DNA of 12,692 nt from Methylobacterium sp. (GTDB lineage Bacteria > Pseudomonadota > Alphaproteobacteria > Rhizobiales > Beijerinckiaceae). The notes under the pieces are model-generated. The model saw only the letters and a list, made by a program, of their open reading frames with translations. It made no database searches and was not told the DNA's origin. The first letter of the stretch is position 1. Each line of letters starts with the position of its first letter. The stretch covers positions 1 to 12,692 of the forward strand of contig JAJKJG010000051.1 in NCBI GenBank assembly GCA_021154065.1, given 5' to 3'. Shown here in pieces: positions 6,421-12,692 of the stretch. The position numbers were made by a program, and so were the translations under genes.

Positions 6421-7010
6421 GAGAGCTCGTCGTCGCTCGAATCGGGGGTCGTCAGGGTCGACAGCACGCGCTCGCATTCGAGGAGCTCGTCGAGAACGGC
6501 CTTCAGGCGGGCGACGTCCGCCTTCGGCAACATCGGAAGGGTGCGGCCATCCGGCGACGGAGCAAGCCCAGTCGGGCTCGGCGCCGCGGCCGTCGTACCC
6601 GGCCTCGCCGGCGCCGCGACGGCGGCGGCGCCCTCGTCCTCGACCGGCTCCTCGGGGGCGGCACCCGCCGGCGGGGCTTCGACGCTTTGCTCGCCGCGTC
6701 CGATCGCCTGCACGAAACGGAGGCCGTCCTCCTTGAGGATCCGCTGCACGCCCTTGATCGTGTAGCCCTCGCCATAGAGGAGATGGCGGATGCCCTTCAG
6801 AAGATCGACGTCGTCGGGCCGATAGTAGCGCCGCCCGCCGCCGCGCTTCAGCGGCTTGATCTGCGCGAAGCGCGTCTCCCAGAACCGCAGCACGTGCTGA
6901 GGCAGGTCGAGGTCGTCGGCGACTTCGCTGATGGTCCGGAAAGCGTCCGGGCTTTTCTCCATGGCGCGAGCCTGCTCGGGGCGGCCGACGGCGCTCATCA
7001 CCGGGCTCAT
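6411..7010 (-). CDS. MerR-family transcriptional regulator
   Basis: A 199-residue regulator with an N-terminal MerR-type winged helix: [25 protein letters not shown] at about 24-48 in two helices, then the wing [33 protein letters not shown] to about 89. It lacks the metal-binding cysteine cluster of metal sensors. A long Ala/Pro/Glu-rich linker (110-155) leads to a C-terminal helix (163-187) that may dimerise. Its target is unknown; proteins of this kind regularly follow ihfA in alphaproteobacteria. The ATG at 7010 overlaps the ihfA TGA (ATGA), which supports this start and translational coupling; internal ATGs at 6998 and 6962 also precede the domain. It closes the housekeeping operon. Confidence 0.88.
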   Translation of the reverse strand: MSPVMSAVGRPEQARAMEKSPDAFRTISEVADDLDLPQHVLRFWETRFAQIKPLKRGGGRRYYRPDDVDLLKGIRHLLYGEGYTIKGVQRILKEDGLRFVQAIGRGEQSVEAPPAGAAPEEPVEDEGAAAVAAPARPGTTAAAPSPTGLAPSPDGRTLPMLPKADVARLKAVLDELLECERVLSTLTTPDSSDDELSRG

Positions 7011-7318
7011 TCGCTCTCGTCGGTCTCGATACCGTTGATGCGTGCCTTGAGCACGTTCGAGGGCTTGAACACCATCACCCGGCGCGGCTCGATCGGCACC
7101 TCGATCCCGGTCTTGGGGTTGCGCCCGACGCGTTCGCCCTTGTCGCGCACGACGAAGGAGCCGAAGGAGGAAAGCTTCACCGTCTCGCCGGCGGTCAGGC
7201 AGTCGCAAAGCTCGTCGAGGACGAGCTCGACAAGCGCCGCCGATTCGGTCCGCGACAGACCGACCTTCTGGTACACGGCCTCGCTGAGATCGGCCCGTGT
7301 CACCGTGCGTCCGGCCAT
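7007..7318 (-). CDS. ihfA: Integration host factor subunit alpha
   Basis: IHF-alpha pairs with IHF-beta to bind and sharply bend DNA at specific sites, assisting transcription, replication and recombination. The 103-residue product has the HU/IHF fold: helices [20 protein letters not shown] and [16 protein letters not shown], then the strand [22 protein letters not shown] with the GRNP-x-TG motif and the proline that inserts between base pairs, and a C-terminal helix carrying [14 protein letters not shown]. The TGIEVPI and PRRV features favour IHF-alpha over HU. The ATG at 7318 follows GAGGGGG at five bases; a TTG at 7348 opens the same frame but is less likely. About 130 bases separate it from fabH, room for its own promoter. 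It is coupled to the MerR gene by an ATGA overlap. Confidence 0.93.
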   Translation of the reverse strand: MAGRTVTRADLSEAVYQKVGLSRTESAALVELVLDELCDCLTAGETVKLSSFGSFVVRDKGERVGRNPKTGIEVPIEPRRVMVFKPSNVLKARINGIETDESE

Positions 7319-7446
7319 CGCCACCCCCTCACCGACCGATTTCAGCAACCGCGCGTATCTATCTGAAAAGGAACGCTAATCAGAGCGGTTCACGGGGTCA
7401 ATGGAGTTTCCCGCGATCGTCCCCACGAAAATCCCGCGGCCGATCC

Positions 7447-8424
7447 TCACCAGCGGATCAGCGCCGCACCCCAGGTGAAGCCGCCGCCCATCGCCTCGAT
7501 CATGACGAGGTCGCCCTGCTTGATCCGCCCGTCGGCGCGGGCTTCTCCGAGCGCGAGCGGGATCGAGGCGGCCGAGGTGTTGCCGTGCTTGTTCACGGTC
7601 AGGACGACCTTCTCCGGGGCGATGCCGAGCTTCTCGGCGGTGGCGTCGATGATGCGCTTGTTCGCTTGATGCGGGACGAACCAGTCGATGTCCTCCGCCG
7701 TCGTGCGGGTCGTCTTGAAGGCGTCGTGAATGACGTCCGTCACCATGCTGACGGCGTGGCGGTAGACCTCGCGGCCCTCCATCCTCAGGCAGCCGGTGGT
7801 CTTCGTCGAGCCCGGGCCGCCATCGACGTAGAGCTTGTCGCGGTGGGCGCCGTCCGAGCGCAGATGCGAGGTCAGGACGCCGCGGTCCTGCGGCGTGCCC
7901 TCGCCGAGCTGTGCCTCGAGCACGATCGCGCCGGCGCCGTCGCCGAACAGGACGCAGGTGGTGCGGTCCTTCCAGTCGAGGATGCGCGAGAAGGTTTCGG
8001 CGCCGATGACAAGGGCGCGCTTGTGCGAGCCGGAGGTGAGGAACTTGTCGGCCGTCGCGACCCCGTAGACGAAGCCGGTGCACACCGCCTGCAGGTCGAA
8101 GGCGGCGCCGTGGTGGATGCCCAATCCGGCCTGGATCTGCGTCGCCGTCGACGGGAAGGTGTAGTCCGGCGTCGAGGTCGCGCAGACGATGAGATCGATG
8201 TCCTTCGGTTCGAGCTTGGCGTCGGCGAGCGCGCGCTCGGCGGCCTTCAGGCCGAGCATCGAGGTGGTCTCGCCCTCGGCGGCGATGTGACGCTCCTCGA
8301 TCCCGGTCCGCTGCAGAATCCACTCATGCGAGGTGTCGACCATGCCGGCGAGCTCGCGGTTCGTCAGGATGCGCTCCGGCAAATAAAAGCCGTTGCCGCA
8401 GACGACGGAACGAATGGTGGCCAA
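7447..8424 (-). CDS. fabH: Beta-ketoacyl-ACP synthase III
   Basis: FabH condenses acetyl-CoA (or another short acyl-CoA) with malonyl-ACP, starting type II fatty-acid synthesis in the cytoplasm. The 325-residue product has the thiolase fold and the full catalytic triad: C115 in AVCTGF, H252 in [10 protein letters not shown] and N282 in [19 protein letters not shown] at about 161-170 and the closing [13 protein letters not shown] are also typical. The start is TTG at 8424: there is no ATG at the conserved N-terminus ([17 protein letters not shown]), while AAGGA lies eight bases upstream. That site overlaps the plsX stop, so translation is probably coupled. The gene sits 12 bases after plsX, the usual arrangement. 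Confidence 0.96.
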   Translation of the reverse strand: MATIRSVVCGNGFYLPERILTNRELAGMVDTSHEWILQRTGIEERHIAAEGETTSMLGLKAAERALADAKLEPKDIDLIVCATSTPDYTFPSTATQIQAGLGIHHGAAFDLQAVCTGFVYGVATADKFLTSGSHKRALVIGAETFSRILDWKDRTTCVLFGDGAGAIVLEAQLGEGTPQDRGVLTSHLRSDGAHRDKLYVDGGPGSTKTTGCLRMEGREVYRHAVSMVTDVIHDAFKTTRTTAEDIDWFVPHQANKRIIDATAEKLGIAPEKVVLTVNKHGNTSAASIPLALGEARADGRIKQGDLVMIEAMGGGFTWGAALIRW

Positions 8425-8436
8425 GGTCCCGATCCT

Positions 8437-9471
8437 TCAGGCGGAGGCGATCGCGGGGGTCTGCTCCAGCATGTCCCGGATCGTCCCCATCAGCTCGTAA
8501 TGCGCCATGTCGTAGGCGATATCGATGGCGCTCGCGAAGCCGAGGGCGTCGGTGCCGCCATGGCTCTTGATGACGATGCCGTCAAGGCCGAGGAACACGC
8601 CGCCATTGGCCTTGCGCGGATCCATCTTGTCGCGAAGGGCGTCGAACGCCTGCCGGGCAAATAGGTATCCGATCTTCGCCGTTAAAGTGCGGCTCATGGC
8701 GCTCCTGAGGTACTCGGCGATCTGCTTGGCCGTGCCCTCGGCGGTCTTCAGCGCGATGTTGCCGGTGAAGCCTTCGGTCACGACCACGTCGACGGTGCCC
8801 TTGCCGAGGTCGTCGCCTTCGACGAAGCCGTGATAGGCGAGCCCCGGCAGATCGGCCTCGCGCAGCAGCCGTCCGGCCTCTTTGACGATCTCGATGCCCT
8901 TGATCTCCTCGATGCCGACATTGAGGAGCCCGACCGTCGGCCGCTCGATGTCGAAGAGAATGCGGGCCATCGCCGAGCCCATGATCGCCATGTCGACGAG
9001 ATGCATGGCGTCGGCCCCGATCGTCGCCCCGACGTCGAGCACGACGCTTTCCCCGCGCAGCGTCGGCCACAGGGCGGCGATCGCCGGGCGCTCGATATGG
9101 GCCATGGTCTTGAGGCAGATCTTCGACATCGCCATGAGGGCGCCGGTGTTGCCGGCCGAGACCGCGGCATCCGCCTCGCCGTCGCGCACCGCCTGGATCG
9201 CGAGCCACATGGAGGAGGTGCGCCGCCCAGCCCGCACCGCCTGGCTCGGCTTGTCCTCCATGCGCACGGCGACGTCGGTGTGGCGAAGCTCGACGGCGTC
9301 CTTGAGCGCGGGCTTCGCGTCGAGAAGAGGCCGGATGACGGTCTCGTCGCCGAACATGAGGAAACGCAGGCCGGGATGGCGCTCCAGTGCAAGCGCCGCC
9401 CCCGGAACCACCACGGCGGGGCCGTGATCGCCGCCCATCGCGTCGAGCGAGATCCGCACTGGCTTCGGCAT
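8437..9471 (-). CDS. plsX: Phosphate acyltransferase PlsX
   Basis: PlsX makes acyl-phosphate from acyl-ACP, the donor used by PlsY to acylate glycerol-3-phosphate, so it starts phospholipid synthesis. It is a peripheral protein on the inner face of the cytoplasmic membrane. The 344-residue product begins with the signature [12 protein letters not shown]. Other family motifs are [12 protein letters not shown], a [12 protein letters not shown] segment, and [27 protein letters not shown]. The length is normal. The ATG at 9471 starts exactly at the conserved N-terminus; a longer frame opens at 9534 without support, and the ribosome binding site is weak. It lies between DUF177 (87 bases upstream) and fabH (12 bases downstream). 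No rpmF lies between DUF177 and plsX, unlike in gammaproteobacteria. Confidence 0.96.
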   Translation of the reverse strand: MPKPVRISLDAMGGDHGPAVVVPGAALALERHPGLRFLMFGDETVIRPLLDAKPALKDAVELRHTDVAVRMEDKPSQAVRAGRRTSSMWLAIQAVRDGEADAAVSAGNTGALMAMSKICLKTMAHIERPAIAALWPTLRGESVVLDVGATIGADAMHLVDMAIMGSAMARILFDIERPTVGLLNVGIEEIKGIEIVKEAGRLLREADLPGLAYHGFVEGDDLGKGTVDVVVTEGFTGNIALKTAEGTAKQIAEYLRSAMSRTLTAKIGYLFARQAFDALRDKMDPRKANGGVFLGLDGIVIKSHGGTDALGFASAIDIAYDMAHYELMGTIRDMLEQTPAIASA

Positions 9472-9558
9472 GAATGCTTGGCTTTCCCGGGAGGCGAGAA
9501 CGGCGGAAAATAGCTGTTCGCCCTCAGCGAGCAACCGCTTTCTCGGGCGCGCGGGACC

Positions 9559-10056
9559 TCAGCCCTCGGGCTTCAGCGCCCTCAGGGCCCCGAAGGGTGA
9601 TTCGCGGTCCTGGTCGTCGCCCTCGAAGGAGAAGTCGGCGCCGGGCTTGCGCGGGTAGGGATCGAGGCCAAGCATCAGGAACTCGGCCGCCAGCGCGCCG
9701 AGGTCGATCTGGCCGCCCGTGATCTCGTCCGGCGGCTCGTCACCGGCATCTGCTCCGCCACCGCCGCCAGCGAAATCGACCTTCACCTCCTCCTCGATGA
9801 CGTCGTCGAACGGCTCGAGGGTTACGACGCAGATCTGGCCGACCCGCGCCGTCACGACGCCTTCGACGTGAACCCGCTCGGCCGTCCCGGTGAGCCGGAA
9901 GCGCCCTTCGAGGGCGTGGATCGCCTCGAGCTTGAAATCCTTGGCGAGCGCGGCCCGCTCCTCGGGGGTTGCTTCGACGGCGACCTCGAGGCCCTCCGGC
10001 GGGAGATGCCGCACCGATACCGGGCGGGAGAGCGGACCAACCGATTCGGGCGTCAT
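9559..10056 (-). CDS. DUF177 (YceD) family protein
   Basis: A 165-residue acidic cytoplasmic protein. The N-terminus SRPVSVRHLPPEGLEVAVEA leads into the DUF177 core, with VGQICVVTLEPFDDVIEEEV around 72-91 and the conserved C-terminal block GGQIDLGALAAEFLMLGLDPYPRKPG. A Gly/Asp-rich loop at about 97-108 separates them. In E. coli and plants relatives are linked to 23S rRNA accumulation; the molecular role in alphaproteobacteria is not settled. In many bacteria the gene is followed by rpmF; here plsX follows directly. The ATG at 10056 overlaps the TGA of the upstream chaperone gene (ATGA), supporting this start and coupled translation. Confidence 0.9.
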   Translation of the reverse strand: MTPESVGPLSRPVSVRHLPPEGLEVAVEATPEERAALAKDFKLEAIHALEGRFRLTGTAERVHVEGVVTARVGQICVVTLEPFDDVIEEEVKVDFAGGGGGADAGDEPPDEITGGQIDLGALAAEFLMLGLDPYPRKPGADFSFEGDDQDRESPFGALRALKPEG

Positions 10057-10601
10057 CGGACATCCTCTTCCGCGAAGGCGGCGGGCGAGGGCAGGCCCGG
10101 TCCGTCTTGCAAGAAAGCCTCCAGCGAACGCGCGGCAAGCGCGGTCTCGACCGCAAGAGCATAACGCGCAAGGCCGAAAAGCGCCTCCGGCGCGGCGTCG
10201 AAATGCTCGGCGAGAACCGCCGCCAAGCGTGCGTCGTCGCGCGAGTCGAGCACCGCGTCATAGGCGGCGGCGCGGCTGTAGAATGCCTGTGCGAGCTTCT
10301 TCATGCGCTTCGGCACGCCCATGTCGCCGACCCCGAGCTCGCGCAGCGAGGCGTCGAGCTGGCGAAAGACGAAATCCACCAGCTCCTGAGCGACCTCCCG
10401 GGCCGGCGCGGGCAGCCGCCGGAGCTGCCGGAGCACCAGAACGACGTGCAGGGTCAGGCACGCGAACCGGCCCTCGACGGTGTCAGCGACGCCGAGCCGC
10501 GCATAAAGGGCGGGGTCGCGGGCGGCCTCGGCGATGCGCCGATGCAGCGCCGCGATGAGAGCGGCGCGCGGGTTTCGTCGGAAGTGGCTGAAGATCGTCA
10601 T
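10053..10601 (-). CDS. Ubiquinol-cytochrome c chaperone family protein
   Basis: A 182-residue, helix-rich protein of the family that includes mitochondrial CBP3, an assembly factor for cytochrome b of the bc1 complex. The family core is visible as YARLGVADTVEGRFACLTLH, then RQLDASLRELGVGDMGVPKRMKKLAQAFYSRAAAY, the most conserved segment. The likely role is chaperoning cytochrome b or bc1 assembly at the inner membrane; that comes from the family, not from this sequence. The ATG at 10601 begins at the expected N-terminus (MTIFSHFRRNP). No strong ribosome binding site precedes it, and a frame open to 10640 is an alternative. It is the first gene of the minus-strand run and diverges from bamE across 112 bases, which should hold both promoters. 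Its stop overlaps the DUF177 start. Confidence 0.88.
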   Translation of the reverse strand: MTIFSHFRRNPRAALIAALHRRIAEAARDPALYARLGVADTVEGRFACLTLHVVLVLRQLRRLPAPAREVAQELVDFVFRQLDASLRELGVGDMGVPKRMKKLAQAFYSRAAAYDAVLDSRDDARLAAVLAEHFDAAPEALFGLARYALAVETALAARSLEAFLQDGPGLPSPAAFAEEDVR

Positions 10602-10713
10602 CCGGCGGCCGAAGAAGGCGGCGGAGCTCTGCCTTGTCAAAGCCGCAACCCGGCGTTACGGCATCCCCCTCATCGGGCGCAAGCTCCAAGCGCCGGCTCT
10701 CTGGATTCCCGGA

Positions 10714-11169
10714 ATGACGCGTCACCATCCCAGCATCCTTGTGCGCCTTGGCGCCGCGGCCCTCCTCGGGCTCGCCGTGGCCGCCTGCACCATCGGCGAA
10801 GAGTTCCACCGCGGCTATCTCGTCGACGAGCGTGCCGTGAACCAGGTCCAGGCGGGCATGAACGCGGAGCAGGTGCTGAACATCCTCGGCACGCCGTCGA
10901 CGGTGTCCACGGTCGGCAACAAATCCTGGTACTACATCAGCCAGCTATCCCGGCGCCGCGTCGCCTTTCTCGGCGACAGCGTCGTCGACCAGCGGGTGAC
11001 CGCGGTCTATTTCGGCCAGAACCTCAAGGTCGAGCGCGTCGCGCTGTACGGGCTGCAGGACGGCAAGATCTTCGACTTCGTGTCGCGGACGACGGCGGCC
11101 GGCGGCGGCGACCTCAACTTCCTGAGCCAACTCTTCCGCGGCCTCGGCAGCTGGGTGCCGAACCCGTAA
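10714..11169 (+). CDS. bamE: Outer-membrane assembly lipoprotein BamE (SmpA/OmlA)
   Basis: BamE is a lipoprotein of the BAM complex, which folds beta-barrel proteins into the outer membrane. The 151-residue precursor has a lipoprotein signal peptide: basic MTRHHPSILVRLG, hydrophobic AAALLGLAVAA and lipobox VAAC with lipidated C25. The mature part has the SmpA/OmlA pattern: VDERAVNQVQAGMNAEQVLNILGTPSTV, then GNKSWYYIS and DQRVTAVYF. The C-terminal half is longer than in E. coli BamE, as is common in alphaproteobacteria. The ATG at 10714 lies in a repeat-like sequence and has no good ribosome binding site. A GTG at 10741 would still leave a complete signal peptide, so the start is uncertain by nine residues. 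It diverges from the chaperone gene and ends before a terminator shared with hppA. Confidence 0.92.
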   Translation: MTRHHPSILVRLGAAALLGLAVAACTIGEEFHRGYLVDERAVNQVQAGMNAEQVLNILGTPSTVSTVGNKSWYYISQLSRRRVAFLGDSVVDQRVTAVYFGQNLKVERVALYGLQDGKIFDFVSRTTAAGGGDLNFLSQLFRGLGSWVPNP

Positions 11170-11208
11170 ATCGGCGCGCCCGGCGCCAACAAGAACGCCC
11201 CAAAGAAG

Positions 11209-11238
11209 AAAGCCCCGCGATGTGCGCCGCGGGGCTTT
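11209..11238. terminator. Bidirectional rho-independent terminator between bamE and hppA
   Basis: AAAGCCCCGCG (11209-11219) pairs perfectly with CGCGGGGCTTT (11228-11238) around an eight-base loop. On the plus strand the stem is followed by T at 11236-11240; on the minus strand the A-rich left flank (11202-11211) gives a T-rich tail. It therefore suits both bamE, whose stop is 40 bases before it, and hppA, whose stop is at 11261. Confidence 0.92.
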
Positions 11239-11260
11239 TTCGTTCGGCGGACGGTCGCGC

Positions 11261-12692
<1,432 letters not shown>

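Noticed and set aside
4789..6477. Very long minus-strand ORF (562 codons)
   Set aside because: It is antisense to the carboxypeptidase unit, whose catalytic motifs are unmistakable; the long frame is a GC-composition effect.
7297..8664. Plus-strand ORF (455 codons) opposite fabH
   Set aside because: fabH on the minus strand has an intact catalytic triad and conserved neighbours; the opposite frame has no domain.

Overview
The window is GC-rich chromosomal DNA, most likely from an alphaproteobacterium of the Hyphomicrobiales (Rhizobiales). The main evidence is the gene order bamE / cytochrome bc1 chaperone / DUF177 / plsX / fabH / ihfA / MerR regulator, with hppA next to bamE; from memory this order is typical of that group. 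The imperfect palindromic intergenic repeat (GTCATTCCGGGG...) fits as well. I cannot name the genus.

Region by region: (1) 1-474 has no convincing gene, apart from a possible gene start leaving the left edge. (2) 475-3059 holds two minus-strand envelope-lipid genes, a cyclopropane-fatty-acyl-phospholipid synthase and an LpxD acyltransferase. A BIME-like pair of inverted repeats lies between them. (3) 3231-3572 is the N-terminal half of a metallophosphoesterase, cut off about 100 bp before an intact tRNA-Pro(GGG) at 3673-3750. (4) 3751-6400 looks accessory. It holds two overlapping minus-strand small genes, one of them a membrane protein, a doubtful 50-codon ORF, and a two-gene plus-strand unit. 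That unit encodes an 82-residue protein resembling an M14 propeptide and a zinc carboxypeptidase of family M14. The carboxypeptidase keeps all its catalytic residues but has a one-base frameshift near its C-terminus. (5) 6411-10601 is a compact minus-strand housekeeping run: cytochrome bc1 chaperone, DUF177/YceD, plsX, fabH, ihfA, MerR regulator, with ATGA overlaps at two junctions. (6) bamE diverges from this run. It converges on hppA, and a strong bidirectional terminator separates the two. hppA leaves the right edge.

The housekeeping genes share an envelope and lipid theme. PlsX and FabH start phospholipid and fatty-acid synthesis, LpxD serves lipid A, CFA synthase modifies finished phospholipids, BamE helps assemble outer-membrane proteins, and HppA pumps protons using pyrophosphate. 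The most unusual part is the propeptide-like protein next to the M14 carboxypeptidase. The small protein repeats the N-terminal LDVW-type region of the enzyme as a free-standing gene, so it could inhibit or help fold the enzyme in trans. This is inference from the sequence and has not been tested.
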